From Dyella flagellata (GTDB lineage Bacteria; Pseudomonadota; Gammaproteobacteria; Xanthomonadales; Rhodanobacteraceae): a stretch of DNA of 64,000 nucleotides. The notes below the pieces were generated by a model. It worked only from the letters and a program-made list of their open reading frames with translations, did not search any database and had not been told where the DNA came from. A program made the position numbers and the translations under genes. Position 1 is the stretch's first letter. Every line of letters starts with the position of its first letter. The stretch covers positions 1 through 64,000 of the forward strand of contig NZ_BSOA01000029.1 of assembly GCF_030160275.1 (NCBI RefSeq), given 5' to 3'. Positions 1-8,279 of this stretch are shown in pieces.

Positions 1-110
1 GGACAGTCATCCATCTACCGCAAGGCGCCCACACAATTCACCTGCGCACACTGTCAAAGATCAATCACTTGCGAGCTTCTTTTGAAGTTCGCCCCGAAGC
101 ATTTCGTCCC
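1..110 (-). promoter_or_regulatory. putative rRNA operon leader (16S gene outside the window)
   Basis: On the minus strand this stretch contains GATCTTTGACAGTGTGCGCA and then a GTGTGGGCGCC-like segment. From memory this resembles the leader preceding 16S rRNA in Xanthomonadales. It lies directly downstream of the TTGACG/TAGAAT promoter and no 16S sequence is inside the window. If correct, the mature 16S rRNA starts beyond position 1. The call rests on recognition, not on an alignment. Confidence 0.45.
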
Positions 111-123
111 GGGTGAGCCGCCC

Positions 124-151
124 ATTCTACATCTCTCCAAGCTTCCGTCAA
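124..151 (-). promoter_or_regulatory. strong sigma-70 promoter, probably of an rRNA operon
   Basis: Read on the minus strand there is a -35 box TTGACG (146-151), a 16-base spacer and a -10 box TAGAAT (124-129), followed by a GC-rich discriminator. The bases just upstream (about 152-185) are A/T-rich, like an UP element. The leader downstream resembles an rRNA leader, so I infer an rrn promoter firing out of the window to the left. Confidence 0.55.
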
Positions 152-330
152 CACCCAAATTCAAAAATGTTTTCGGAGGTTTTCAGGGAACCTTCGCGAC
201 GGGCTGTGTCGTCGAAGGGGGTGAAATCATAGCGCCGCTTTACAGTTCTGTGAAGGGGGCGCCAGCGCGATCTGGGAAAAAATTTCGCGCGCTACAGGCG
301 GCACCCGGTGAGAGCCGCCGGAGAGACGGC

Positions 331-355
331 AAAACCGGGGGCTGATAGCCCCCGG
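331..355 (-). terminator. Rho-independent terminator of the rubredoxin operon
   Basis: The stem is CCGGGGGCT paired with AGCCCCCGG around a three-base loop (335-355), followed on the minus strand by TTTT. It sits about 40 bases past the stop of the small minus-strand gene, the right place to end the rubredoxin transcript. Positions 190-330 show nothing else I can support. Confidence 0.7.
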
Positions 356-392
356 CCTGCCTGGTTTCCACGATATATAGAGTCAGCGAAGG

Positions 393-560
393 CTACTTCG
401 CGGTGCCCGGCAAACAGGCGGGCGCCTTGCCAGCTGCATTCCCTTGAGCCGGCCCGGCCTCATGCACAGGCACCAGGCCGACGCGATAAGGTATCAATGC
501 TTCAGGATGCATCTTTTCCAGCGCATCCCAGTCATCTTCGAAGGGAATGAATTGCTGCAT
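393..560 (-). CDS. small conserved hypothetical protein downstream of rubredoxin
   Basis: This encodes 55 residues beginning MQQFIPFEDDWDALEKMHPE, an acidic amphipathic opening followed by a Pro/Ala-rich tail. I choose the ATG at 560; the reading frame runs further upstream, but that part overlaps rubredoxin and looks non-coding. It lies about 100 bases downstream of the rubredoxin gene in the same direction and just before a good terminator, so it is probably cotranscribed. I recall similar short proteins beside rubredoxin in xanthomonads, but know no function. There is no signal peptide or membrane segment. Confidence 0.55.
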   Translation of the reverse strand: MQQFIPFEDDWDALEKMHPEALIPYRVGLVPVHEAGPAQGNAAGKAPACLPGTAK

Positions 561-663
561 GGCCGTGCCTCGGGGGTGGGGTTTTGCACGAGGACCATTG
601 CAGCAGAAGGAAAAGCCAGGGCGCTGGCGAAATCGGGCGATTTGCGGGCAGCGCGCGGCCGAT

Positions 664-858
664 TCAGTCGATCTCGACCATTTCGAAATCGCTCTTGGTC
701 GCGCCGCAATCCGGGCACGTCCAGGTGTCGGGCACGTCTTCCCAGCGCGTACCCGGGTCGATGCCCTCATCCGGCAGCCCCTCTGCCTCGTCATAGATGA
801 AGCCGCAGACCACGCACATCCATTTGCGCAGGGTGGTTTCGGTGGACGTCTGGTTCAT
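664..858 (-). CDS. rubA: rubredoxin
   Basis: This is a 64-residue iron-sulfur electron carrier. Two knuckles that bind a single Fe through four cysteines are visible: CVVCGF near residue 15 and CPDCGA near residue 48. Between them is the usual acidic [20 protein letters not shown] segment. Length and motif spacing are typical of the family. It would work in the cytoplasm, passing electrons to partners such as alkane hydroxylase or oxygen-detoxifying oxidases, but no partner gene is in the window. It is divergent from hemL and ends with a small orphan gene and a terminator. Confidence 0.93.
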   Translation of the reverse strand: MNQTSTETTLRKWMCVVCGFIYDEAEGLPDEGIDPGTRWEDVPDTWTCPDCGATKSDFEMVEID

Positions 859-1070
859 GGAGACTCGCTTAGATCAGAGTGAATAGCGCATTCTCGCAAC
901 TCCTCCGGCGATGCGAAAGCGGTCGTAGCGGCCTGCGCAAGGCCGTTTCGGACATAGCGTCACACCTGGCGCCCAAGGCTGGCGGCCAGCGGACATCGCC
1001 CGGAAAATGACGCACCCCGGCCGTGCTCCCGCAGTCACGGACCGCCCCTTACCCGAATCGAGCCCTTGCC

Positions 1071-2354
1071 ATGACCAACCATGAATTGTTCCAGCGCGCC
1101 CTGAAGCTGCTGCCCGGCGGGGTGAATTCCCCGGTGCGTGCCTTCAAATCCGTCGGTGGAGAGCCGTTTTTCACCGCGCGCGCGGACGGCCCCTATCTGT
1201 GGGACGTGGAAGGCAAGCGCTATATCGACTATGTCGGCTCGTGGGGGCCGATGATCGTGGGGCACAACCATCCGAAAGTGCGTGAGGCGGTCGAGCGCGC
1301 AGTGCGCGATGGCCTCTCGTTCGGAACTCCCTGCCCGGCCGAAGTGGTGATGGCTGAGACCATTACGCGCCTGCTGCCTTCGGTAGAGATGGTGCGCATG
1401 GTCAATTCCGGCACGGAGGCGACGATGTCCGCCATCCGCCTGGCGCGCGGAGCCACCGGCCGCAGCAAGATCGTGAAGTTCGAGGGCTGTTACCACGGCC
1501 ATGGCGACAGCTTTCTGGTGAAGGCCGGCTCGGGCGCGCTGACTTTCGGCGTACCCACGTCGCCAGGCGTCCCGGCGGCCAATGCCGACCTTACGCTGAC
1601 GCTACCCTACAACGATCTGCCGGCTGCCCAGGCGCTGTTTGCCGAGCACGGCCGCGAAATCGCCGGCCTGATCATCGAGCCGGTGGCGGGCAACATGAAC
1701 TGCATTCCTCCGCGGGACGGCTACCTGCAAGGACTGAGGGAACTGTGCACCCGCCACGGCGCGCTGCTCATTTTCGACGAAGTGATGACCGGCTTCCGCG
1801 TTGCCCTCGGCGGCGCACAAGCGCACTACGGCATCCAGCCCGACCTCAGCACATTCGGCAAGATCATCGGCGGCGGCATGCCGGTAGGCGCTTATGGCGG
1901 GCGCCGCGACCTCATGGAGCAGATCGCACCGGCCGGCCCGATCTACCAGGCCGGCACCTTGAGCGGCAATCCCGTGGCCATGGCCGCCGGCCTGGCCATG
2001 TTGGAACTGGTGCAGGAACCGGGCTTCTACGACACCCTGGCCGCGCGCACACGCACGCTGGTCGAGGGCATGCAGGCAGTGGCCGATGGCGAAGGCGTTC
2101 CATTCAGCACCAACCAGGTGGGCGGCATGTTCGGCCTGTTCTTCACGCACGAGAAGGTCAGCAGCTACGCACAGGCCACAGCCGCCGACACGGCGATGTT
2201 CAACCGCTTCTTCCAGGGCATGCTCGAACACGGCGTATTCCTTGCGCCCAGTGCCTTCGAGGCCGGTTTTCTTTCTTCCGCGCATAGCGAGGAAGACATC
2301 GCGGCCACACTCGATTGCGCACGCGTCGCCATGCGGCAGGCACGGTCGGGCTAA
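1071..2354 (+). CDS. hemL: glutamate-1-semialdehyde 2,1-aminomutase
   Basis: This 427-residue PLP enzyme converts glutamate-1-semialdehyde to 5-aminolevulinate in the C5 route to haem. Visible features are the N-terminal [20 protein letters not shown] block, the PLP-phosphate site [16 protein letters not shown] near residue 122, the [11 protein letters not shown] segment, the [11 protein letters not shown] block carrying the cofactor-binding Asp, and the Schiff-base lysine in [21 protein letters not shown] at 1023 would add 16 unlikely residues; the ATG at 1071 gives the normal family length and start ([10 protein letters not shown]). The gene is divergent from rubA and followed by a degenerate palindromic repeat. 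Confidence 0.96.
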   Translation: MTNHELFQRALKLLPGGVNSPVRAFKSVGGEPFFTARADGPYLWDVEGKRYIDYVGSWGPMIVGHNHPKVREAVERAVRDGLSFGTPCPAEVVMAETITRLLPSVEMVRMVNSGTEATMSAIRLARGATGRSKIVKFEGCYHGHGDSFLVKAGSGALTFGVPTSPGVPAANADLTLTLPYNDLPAAQALFAEHGREIAGLIIEPVAGNMNCIPPRDGYLQGLRELCTRHGALLIFDEVMTGFRVALGGAQAHYGIQPDLSTFGKIIGGGMPVGAYGGRRDLMEQIAPAGPIYQAGTLSGNPVAMAAGLAMLELVQEPGFYDTLAARTRTLVEGMQAVADGEGVPFSTNQVGGMFGLFFTHEKVSSYAQATAADTAMFNRFFQGMLEHGVFLAPSAFEAGFLSSAHSEEDIAATLDCARVAMRQARSG

Positions 2355-2382
2355 AACCTGGCATATCGGGATGCCATGCGGA

Positions 2383-2409
2383 AAGCTGGGATTGTCATCC
2401 CAGCCTACG
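2383..2409. repeat. family A palindromic repeat, degenerate half copy
   Basis: AAGCTGGGATTGTCATCCCAGCCTACG-type sequence lies between the convergent hemL and glyoxalase-like genes. It matches the right arm of the family A element found intact elsewhere in the window; the left arm just upstream is degraded. Confidence 0.7.
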
Positions 2410-2423
2410 CTTGCCCCTCGTCC

Positions 2424-2843
2424 TTACCAACTGCCTACGTTCGGCATCGACGACCAAGGCTCGCGCGGCGGCAGATGGCCGTCCTGTAGCAACTCGATCG
2501 AAACAAGATCCGGCGAACGCACGAACGCCATGTGGCCATCGCGCGGCGGCCGGCTGATGGTGTAGCCCATCGACTGCAGATGCTCGCAGGTCGCGTAAAT
2601 ATCTTTGACCTGGAACGCGAGGTGGCCGAAGTTGCGGGCTGAGCCGTAATCCTCTTCCGAGCCCCAGTTGTAGGTCAGCTCGACTTCTGCCTCGGGATTT
2701 TCCGGGACACCGAGGTATACCAGCGTGTATTTGCCTTGCGGCACCTCCATGCGGCGCACTTCCTTCAAACCCAGACCCTTGCAGTAGAAACGCAGTGAGG
2801 CATCCAGGTCGCGTACTCGAACCATGCTGTGCAGGTACTTCAT
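2424..2843 (-). CDS. gloA: glyoxalase/VOC family protein, probable lactoylglutathione lyase
   Basis: This is a 139-residue single-domain VOC protein. It starts [21 protein letters not shown], where the early His is a typical metal ligand of glyoxalase I. It continues with YTLVYLG and [14 protein letters not shown], which carries the second-strand glutamate and the usual family signature, then [11 protein letters not shown] with the second His and [14 protein letters not shown] with the final Glu. All four metal-site positions appear present. The predicted reaction is isomerisation of the methylglyoxal-glutathione hemithioacetal to S-lactoylglutathione in the cytoplasm. It lies 11 bases downstream of argD and is probably cotranscribed. 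A few residues at the C-terminus exceed the E. coli length. Confidence 0.88.
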   Translation of the reverse strand: MKYLHSMVRVRDLDASLRFYCKGLGLKEVRRMEVPQGKYTLVYLGVPENPEAEVELTYNWGSEEDYGSARNFGHLAFQVKDIYATCEHLQSMGYTISRPPRDGHMAFVRSPDLVSIELLQDGHLPPREPWSSMPNVGSW

Positions 2844-2854
2844 GTTGATCCTTC

Positions 2855-4117
2855 CTAAGCTTGACTAGCCGCGGACCGCGCCACGAACGACTGCAAGGCG
2901 TGGCGCAAACGCGACAAACCATCGGACAAGTCTTCATCGCTGATGTTCAACGGCGGCACGAAGCGCAACACATCCGGACCCGCCTGCAGCACCAGCAAGC
3001 CATGCGCCGCCGCCACGTCGAGCACTTCGCCCGCCTTGCCACGATAGGCTTCTGCCAGCACCGCTCCCAGCATCAGGCCGCGCCCACGTACTTCGGAAAA
3101 CACGCCAAGCTCGCTGCCCATCGACATCAGTGCCTCGCGCAACTTGCCGGACTGCTGTTGCACGTTTGCGAGCAGTTCCGGCGACGACAGCTTGCGCAAC
3201 GCAACGCGCGCCACGGCGGCGGCCATGGGATTGCCGCCGAAGGTGGTGCCATGCGCGCCGTACTGCATCACTTGCGCCACCTTCGGGCCGGCGAGCATCG
3301 CGCCGATCGGGAAACCGCAGCCCAAGGCCTTGGCCAGCGTCACGATGTCCGGCGTCACGCCATCCTGCACGTGTGCAAACAGCGTTCCGGTGCGACCCAT
3401 GCCGCATTGGATTTCATCCAGCACCAGCAGCGCGCCGTGCGCATCGCACAGCTCACGCAGGCGCTTGAGAAAACCGGGCGCCGCCGGCAGCACGCCACCT
3501 TCGCCTTGCACCGGCTCCAGCATGACGGCCGCAACGTCGCCTGCGGCAAAGGCTGCTTCCAACGCGGCGACGTCGTTGAAATCGAGGTAACGGAAACCAC
3601 CGGGCAGCGGTTCATAGCCTTCCTGGTATTTCGGCTGCGCGGTAGCGGTGACTGTCGCCAGCGTGCGGCCGTGGAAAGAGCCGCGGAAGGTGATGATCAC
3701 GCGCTGCTCCGAGCCCCTGCCCTGCATCGCCGCCCATTTGCGTACCAGCTTGATCGCCGCTTCGTTCGCCTCGGCCCCGGAGTTGCACAGAAACACGCGC
3801 TCGGCAAAACCGGATGCTTCGACCAATTCTTGCGCCAGATGCAGCGGTGGCTCGGTGTAGAACACATTGCTGCTATGCCAGAGCTTGTGCGCTTGCGCTG
3901 TCAGCGCGGCAATCAAATCCGGGTCCTGATGCCCCAGGGCATTGACCGCGATGCCCGCGCCGAAATCGACATAGTCGCGCTGCTCGGTATCCCACACGCG
4001 CGCACCCTTGCCTCGATCGAGCACCAGCTCTCGCGGCCTGTAGACGGGTAACCAATAGCGCTTGCCAAGATCGACGAGGGACGACACCGCTGACTCCTGT
4101 GTATCGAGGGAATACAT
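2855..4117 (-). CDS. argD: acetylornithine/succinyldiaminopimelate aminotransferase (class III)
   Basis: This 420-residue PLP aminotransferase of class III probably converts N-acetylglutamate semialdehyde to N-acetylornithine in arginine synthesis, and often the equivalent lysine-pathway step. Visible blocks are [19 protein letters not shown], the phosphate-binding [55 protein letters not shown] with the cofactor Asp, and the lysine in [16 protein letters not shown]. The frame extends upstream to 4348, but the ATG at 4117 ([14 protein letters not shown]) fits the family. It is divergent from the fap operon and precedes the glyoxalase-like gene by 11 bases. Other class III substrates cannot be excluded. 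Confidence 0.88.
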   Translation of the reverse strand: MYSLDTQESAVSSLVDLGKRYWLPVYRPRELVLDRGKGARVWDTEQRDYVDFGAGIAVNALGHQDPDLIAALTAQAHKLWHSSNVFYTEPPLHLAQELVEASGFAERVFLCNSGAEANEAAIKLVRKWAAMQGRGSEQRVIITFRGSFHGRTLATVTATAQPKYQEGYEPLPGGFRYLDFNDVAALEAAFAAGDVAAVMLEPVQGEGGVLPAAPGFLKRLRELCDAHGALLVLDEIQCGMGRTGTLFAHVQDGVTPDIVTLAKALGCGFPIGAMLAGPKVAQVMQYGAHGTTFGGNPMAAAVARVALRKLSSPELLANVQQQSGKLREALMSMGSELGVFSEVRGRGLMLGAVLAEAYRGKAGEVLDVAAAHGLLVLQAGPDVLRFVPPLNISDEDLSDGLSRLRHALQSFVARSAASQA

Positions 4118-4241
4118 GACCTTTGGCCAGGCCGCAGCCACGCCAGAGGATGGAAACGAAAGGGGAGAAAGCATCCTAGCAGCAAGCATTTCCCGCCGAC
4201 ATACGCTGGCGTTGTCAACCACGACGCGACCTGTATCAAAA

Positions 4242-4312
4242 CTGTTACACCCTCTGAAAATCGCCATATAAAGCCATTCATCGCGATCCAGCTTGCCCTT
4301 CGACTGTAACAG
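4242..4312. promoter_or_regulatory. candidate activator sites upstream of the sigma-54 promoter
   Basis: Two copies of CTGTWACA stand 62 bases apart: CTGTTACA at 4242-4249 and CTGTAACAG at 4304-4312. Each is nearly self-complementary. They lie about 140 and 75 bases ahead of the sigma-54 promoter, the usual distance for enhancer sites bound by a sigma-54 activator. Binding is inferred from position and symmetry only. Confidence 0.35.
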
Positions 4313-4387
4313 CCGTGCACACCCCAGGCGTTGCCCGATCCGGCCCATTCACACGCTAACCCTTCATTTTCCGAGGTTTTTCGCCGC

Positions 4388-4403
4388 TGGCATGGGACTT
4401 GCC
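4388..4403 (+). promoter_or_regulatory. sigma-54 promoter of the fap operon
   Basis: TGGCATG-GGAC-TTGCC matches the -24/-12 consensus TGGCACG-N4-TTGC at all positions except one. The GG and GC elements have the obligatory spacing. Transcription would start near 4413, just ahead of the ribosome-binding site AGGAAGGGG and the ATG at 4436. A sigma-54 activator gene lies at the other end of the same locus. Confidence 0.8.
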
Positions 4404-4435
4404 CTCTCCCTAGGGACACAGGAAGGGGAACGCCC

Positions 4436-4972
4436 ATGGACTCACGCCAACATGCATATCGCCACACCGAGACCCGGGCAACGCTGGTGTGCGTGGGATT
4501 GCTTGGCATGCTCCCCGCACTGGGCTTCGCTGACGGCGCCCGGCTTGGACAGAAAGCCAAGCCCGGCGAAATCGTGGTGATCCGCAACGTGGCGGCGCGT
4601 CCTGCCGATCGTCCAGCCACCGCGCCTGGCATGGCACTGCTGGTCAGCGCCTCGCCCAATCCCCAACTGCTCGATGCCACGGCCGGAAGCAACGGTCCCG
4701 GCGAAATCACCGATTCGGAAATCGCCGACCTCAACGCCGGGCCGGCGGCGAGCGGCGTGTCCATCCGCAACGACGTACAGCACTCACTCCGCACGGCGCT
4801 CGGCACCAACACCAGCGGCAGCAGCTCCGGCGCTGTGAGTAGCAATGGCGTAAGCAATGCGCTGAGTGCTCCAACTGCCGGCGCCAGCGCCGTAGCAGAC
4901 AGCACGCGCAACATCGGCGAGCAGGTCACCAGTGCCGTATCGCAGATTCCTTCGCTGAGCATGGGGCATTGA
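4436..4972 (+). CDS. first gene of the fap operon, secreted protein of unknown role
   Basis: This encodes 178 residues with a long signal peptide (a hydrophobic stretch LVCVGLLGMLPALGFA at about residues 16-31, cleaved near FADG). The mature part is Ala/Ser/Thr/Asn/Gly-rich and low in complexity, with no cysteine motif and no fap-type repeat. In Pseudomonas the first operon gene, fapA, encodes a secreted, largely disordered protein that influences fibre composition; position and composition suggest a similar job here, but I see no sequence identity that would prove it. The start ATG lies 8-10 bases after AGGAAGGGG and about 30 bases downstream of the sigma-54 promoter. The next gene begins 9 bases after its stop. 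Confidence 0.75.
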   Translation: MDSRQHAYRHTETRATLVCVGLLGMLPALGFADGARLGQKAKPGEIVVIRNVAARPADRPATAPGMALLVSASPNPQLLDATAGSNGPGEITDSEIADLNAGPAASGVSIRNDVQHSLRTALGTNTSGSSSGAVSSNGVSNALSAPTAGASAVADSTRNIGEQVTSAVSQIPSLSMGH

Positions 4973-4981
4973 GGGAACGCC

Positions 4982-5635
4982 ATGATGCGCACCTCCTACC
5001 TCATGGTGTACGCAATCGGCTTCGGCCTGATCGCAGCTGTCCAGGCTCCGGCTTTCGCGCAGACGAACGATGACGGCTACGTCGCGATCCTCAGCTACCT
5101 GGACTCCAACACCATCAGCGGAAACGTAGCTCGCGGTTCGCAAGGCATAAGCTCGGTAAACACCGCAGCGGGCGATGCCAATCAGCAGGCGAACCTGCAC
5201 GCGTTCACGCTAGGTGGCCATGCCATGGCGCTGCTCCAAGCGCGGCAGGCCACGCACCGCAATGCGGCAGCTGATGCGCCGCTGGATGCCAGCGCCACCA
5301 TCGGCGGACATGCCTATGCCAATGGGCAAGGCATCGCATCCATCAATCAGGTCAGTGGTAACGGCAACACCCAGTTGAACGGGGTGGCCGCACGGCTGGC
5401 CAATCAAGGCATACACGAGGCGACGGACGGCTCCCTGTCGGCCACCGTCTCGGCGTCGGCAGGAGGGCAAACATCGTCGAACCCACATGCACAGGCTGGC
5501 GGCACACGGAGCGTGGCAGTCGATCCGTCGGCAATGGAAGGGTTCAACGGCGTGCTGCAACTCAATCAGGTCGCGGGATCCGGGAATGCATCCGACAACT
5601 TGGTTCTGCTGTCCGCACCGGCTTCCCCGCATTGA
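4982..5635 (+). CDS. FapB/FapC-like amyloid repeat protein (minor subunit candidate)
   Basis: This is a 217-residue secreted protein. The signal peptide covers about residues 1-26 (cleavage near AFAQ). The mature part has three imperfect amyloid-type repeats: GISSVNTAAGDANQQAN, GIASINQVSGNGNTQLN and GVLQLNQVAGSGNASDN, separated by Ala/Gly/His-rich linkers. The G-x-x-x-x-N-x-x-x-G-x-x-N-x-Q rhythm is the hallmark of Fap fibre subunits. There are no cysteines. The second fap gene is typically the nucleator fapB, so a minor or nucleating role is inferred. An ATG at 4985 is an alternative start. It is followed after 34 bases by the next subunit gene. Confidence 0.8.
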   Translation: MMRTSYLMVYAIGFGLIAAVQAPAFAQTNDDGYVAILSYLDSNTISGNVARGSQGISSVNTAAGDANQQANLHAFTLGGHAMALLQARQATHRNAAADAPLDASATIGGHAYANGQGIASINQVSGNGNTQLNGVAARLANQGIHEATDGSLSATVSASAGGQTSSNPHAQAGGTRSVAVDPSAMEGFNGVLQLNQVAGSGNASDNLVLLSAPASPH

Positions 5636-5669
5636 CAACTCGTCATACAGCCATTTCAGAGAGGACATC

Positions 5670-6509
5670 ATGAAAGCAGATTTGAGAAGGACTTTGATCG
5701 CACTCACCATTGTGGGCGCCTTCGGCGCTTCGCAGGCCTACGCGCAGAGCACCAGCGGCACGCAGGTAACGGTGACCAAGAATGTTGCACTGAACTCGGA
5801 CATCAGCCTCAGCGGCGACCCGGACGTAGACGGGCACATCAACCTCAGCGCTGCAGCCGTCGCCTTGTCGAACGGCACGCAGGCATCGTCGAACAACGCC
5901 GACGTCAATGGCAGCAACGTGTCCAATAGCGCCAACATCGCCGGCAACGTAGGCTCCGGCGCGTCAGGCAACGTGGGCGTAAACCAGGCGTCCGGTGATT
6001 TCAACGCACAGGGCAACCAGGCCGCGATCGCCGCTTCGTCCGACGCCGGCTTCACCTTCGACTGCGACCATTGCAAGGATCACTCCGGCAGCATGGCCGA
6101 TGCGGAAACGATCGCCACCCAGTCGAGCATGTCCAACCTGACCTTGAACGCCGGCACGACCAACAAGGCCAACATCGGCGGCAACGCTTTCAGCAACGCG
6201 TCGGGCAATGTGGGTGTGAATCAGGCCGTCGGCAACGGCAACGAGCAACTCAACCAGCTCTCCGCCGCCACGGCTGCGAATGTCGCCTATGCGGTGGCAA
6301 CCTCGTCGCTCGATCAGGAGTGGTCAGGCAATGGCGTCGGCAACGATTTCGGCGTGCTTGGTTGTGGTTATCCGCAGGCAACGTCCAACACGACCAATCT
6401 GGCTGGCAATGCCTTCTCCGGCGCCAGCGGCAATATCGGCCTGAACCAGGCAGCTGGGACAGGCAACATGCAGAGCAACAGCCTCGCCATGGGTGTCTCC
6501 AACCCGTAG
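5670..6509 (+). CDS. fapC: FapC-like major functional-amyloid subunit
   Basis: This is a 279-residue secreted protein. The signal peptide ends near QAYAQ (residue 28). Three long imperfect repeats lie at about residues 83-119, 164-200 and 239-275, each with the core A/S-G-N-V/I-G-V/L-N-Q-A-x-G-x-x-N-x-Q. Such repeats form stacked beta-hairpins in Fap amyloid. A CDHC pair (C132, C135) and C232 lie in the linkers; in Pseudomonas FapC a CxxC is near the C-terminus, so the placement differs. The frame opens further upstream, but the ATG at 5670 after GAGGACATC gives the clean signal peptide. It is followed by tandem hairpins that may raise its expression relative to fapD-F. Confidence 0.85.
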   Translation: MKADLRRTLIALTIVGAFGASQAYAQSTSGTQVTVTKNVALNSDISLSGDPDVDGHINLSAAAVALSNGTQASSNNADVNGSNVSNSANIAGNVGSGASGNVGVNQASGDFNAQGNQAAIAASSDAGFTFDCDHCKDHSGSMADAETIATQSSMSNLTLNAGTTNKANIGGNAFSNASGNVGVNQAVGNGNEQLNQLSAATAANVAYAVATSSLDQEWSGNGVGNDFGVLGCGYPQATSNTTNLAGNAFSGASGNIGLNQAAGTGNMQSNSLAMGVSNP

Positions 6510-6558
6510 TGGCGTGGTGGAAAGAACGCGCCGTCGCAAGACGGCAATGTGGGCGGTA

Positions 6559-6625
6559 ACCCGGCGACATGCCGCCGGGCACCATGTGGAAGCCCCCGGC
6601 TCGTCCCCTGCGGGCCGGGGGTCTT
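6559..6625 (+). terminator. tandem hairpins between fapC and fapD (attenuator or processing site)
   Basis: Two stems follow one another: CCCGGCG/CGCCGGG (6560-6579) and CCCCCGGC/GCCGGGGG (6593-6621), the second followed by TCTTCCCTTCCT. They lie in the only long gap of the operon (6510-6653). Such structures after a fibre-subunit gene usually stop most transcripts or protect the upstream mRNA end, giving excess subunit over export machinery. The role here is inferred. Confidence 0.55.
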
Positions 6626-6653
6626 CCCTTCCTAAGGATTGAGGGCTTGACAC

Positions 6654-7364
6654 GTGCGTTCTGCATCTTCGATGTGGGTAGCCATACTTGCGTTCATCGC
6701 AGCCAGCCTTGGCGCGCGTGCGCATGCGGGCGAGGTGAGCTTCGCCGGCGTGCTGCCTAATGGTGCTCAATACACCACGCAGGTGAGCAGCATGCAGGAG
6801 CTGCGCTTCGCCAATATCGTGCGCCAGCACACCGATTACAGCTGTGGTGCTGCGGCGCTCGCGACGATCCTGCGCTACGGCTATCACCTGGACGTGGACG
6901 AAAATGTCGTCATCGACGGCATGCTGGGAATGGCCGACCAGGCGCAAGTCAAGCAACGCGGCTTCTCGATGCTCGACATCAAGCACTACGTAGAAGCGCT
7001 GGGCATGCACGGACGCGGCTATCGCGTCGATACCGCACGCCTGCGCACACTACGCGTTCCCGTCATCGTATTGATGGAGGTACGCGGCTATCGGCATTTC
7101 GTGGTGCTCAAGCAGGTGCATGAGGACCATGTCGAGCTTGCCGACCCCATACTCGGCAACCGCAGCATGCTGCTGGACGCCTTCATGAAGTCGTGGCCCT
7201 CGCACGTGCTGTTCGTGGTGATCGGCAGCGACTTCGACCGCCATACCGTATTGCTTCAACCCGTCAGCAAGCCCAGCGCGCGCAATCTATTCGCGCGCCA
7301 GGGCGGCGCCATCACCGATACCGAACTACTCGATTTCGGCTTTACGCATGCCGATCTATTTTAA
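6654..7364 (+). CDS. fapD: FapD-like C39-family peptidase
   Basis: This is a 236-residue protein with an N-terminal signal segment (WVAILAFIAASLGARAHAG) and one C39-type papain-like domain. Catalytic residues are recognisable: Cys in HTDYSCGAAALATIL (about residue 64), His in VRGYRHFVVL (about residue 146) and Asp in ELADPILGNR. FapD in Pseudomonas is required for fibre secretion and is thought to process or guide subunits in the periplasm. The start is GTG at 6654; an ATG at 6672 would still leave a signal peptide. The fapE-like gene starts 10 bases after its stop, implying coupled translation. Confidence 0.85.
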   Translation: MRSASSMWVAILAFIAASLGARAHAGEVSFAGVLPNGAQYTTQVSSMQELRFANIVRQHTDYSCGAAALATILRYGYHLDVDENVVIDGMLGMADQAQVKQRGFSMLDIKHYVEALGMHGRGYRVDTARLRTLRVPVIVLMEVRGYRHFVVLKQVHEDHVELADPILGNRSMLLDAFMKSWPSHVLFVVIGSDFDRHTVLLQPVSKPSARNLFARQGGAITDTELLDFGFTHADLF

Positions 7365-7374
7365 GGCCCCAGCC

Positions 7375-8232
7375 ATGGAAAAACGCTCGATCCTATTTGC
7401 CGCACTGCTACTGCCCATGGCCTGCCGCTGTGTTCCCGCGCTCGCCGGCGAAAGTGGCGAACATCCGGTTGCGCCAGGCATCCATGAGGTGGGTGACGAT
7501 CAACTCGCCGGCATGCGCGGCCGCTACATCGTGGGCGACAACACCGTGCTGTGGTTCGGTGTGGAAATGGTATCCACCTGGCAAACCAACAACGGGCAGA
7601 CACTGCAAAGCACGCTGACGCTGGGCCTGGATTTCAGCAAGAACCCGAACCAGCCGCAGGTGACCTTCGTGCCGACGGTCACCATCACGACCGTCAGCAA
7701 CGCACCGCCCGTACCGGCTGCCTCAAGCGTAAGCCGCAGCGTGCAAAGTGCCGGAATCGCCAATGTCAGCGGCATGACGCAAAGCGTGCAGATCGCCGGT
7801 GACAACAATGCGGCGGTCAACGTCACCAGCCTGAATATCCAAAACGGCAGCAGTGCACCGCCTTCATCTCCAAGCGGCAGCGCCCCATCGAGCAATGCCA
7901 CGGCCTTGACGTCAACGGGTACCACGCCTGTGGCTACGACAGACACCGGCACCAGGACGCCTGACGGTCGTGTCGCGAGCGCGAGTGACGCGTCCGCCTC
8001 TGCAACGCATACGCACGACAGCGCACAGGTGAACCTGTCCGTGGATGGACTCGGTTCGGCATCGCAATGGATCCGGCCCGGCAGCCTGGGCCAGACCATC
8101 GCGCTGACGGCCGACAACCAGGTCGTAACCAACCAGATGATCGTGAGCATGGTGACGCAATCGACCAACGCGACCACCTCACAGCTCGCGCACAACCTGG
8201 CGCAATCGCTCCATATGGACCGCAACCGCTGA
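7375..8232 (+). CDS. fapE: FapE-like secreted protein of the amyloid operon
   Basis: This encodes 285 residues. The signal peptide (MEKRSILFAALLLPMAC to about ALAG) contains a cysteine that could mark a lipoprotein, though the lipobox is not convincing. The conserved N-terminal block DDQLAGMRGRYIVGDNTVLWFGVEMVSTW is followed by a Ser/Thr/Ala-rich middle and a C-terminal Asn/Gln-rich part with repeat-like QIAGDNNAAVN and ALTADNQVVTNQM. In Pseudomonas FapE is an exported minor fibre component; name and role here come from operon position and this block. The longer frame from 7348 overlaps fapD, and the ATG at 7375 gives the signal peptide. Confidence 0.7.
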   Translation: MEKRSILFAALLLPMACRCVPALAGESGEHPVAPGIHEVGDDQLAGMRGRYIVGDNTVLWFGVEMVSTWQTNNGQTLQSTLTLGLDFSKNPNQPQVTFVPTVTITTVSNAPPVPAASSVSRSVQSAGIANVSGMTQSVQIAGDNNAAVNVTSLNIQNGSSAPPSSPSGSAPSSNATALTSTGTTPVATTDTGTRTPDGRVASASDASASATHTHDSAQVNLSVDGLGSASQWIRPGSLGQTIALTADNQVVTNQMIVSMVTQSTNATTSQLAHNLAQSLHMDRNR

Positions 8233-8279
8233 GCGCGTCCTAGCCCAACGCACTCTGCCACCAACAGGGGAAAGCCGAC

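Noticed and set aside
82-345. 87-codon plus-strand frame at the left edge
   Set aside because: Starts at a TTG without a ribosome-binding site and overlaps the putative rRNA promoter on the other strand.
5900-6500. Repetitive DNA in fapC and the neighbouring gene as a CRISPR-like or tandem-repeat array
   Set aside because: The periodicity is that of the coded amyloid repeats, in frame, and the DNA copies are strongly diverged; no spacer structure.
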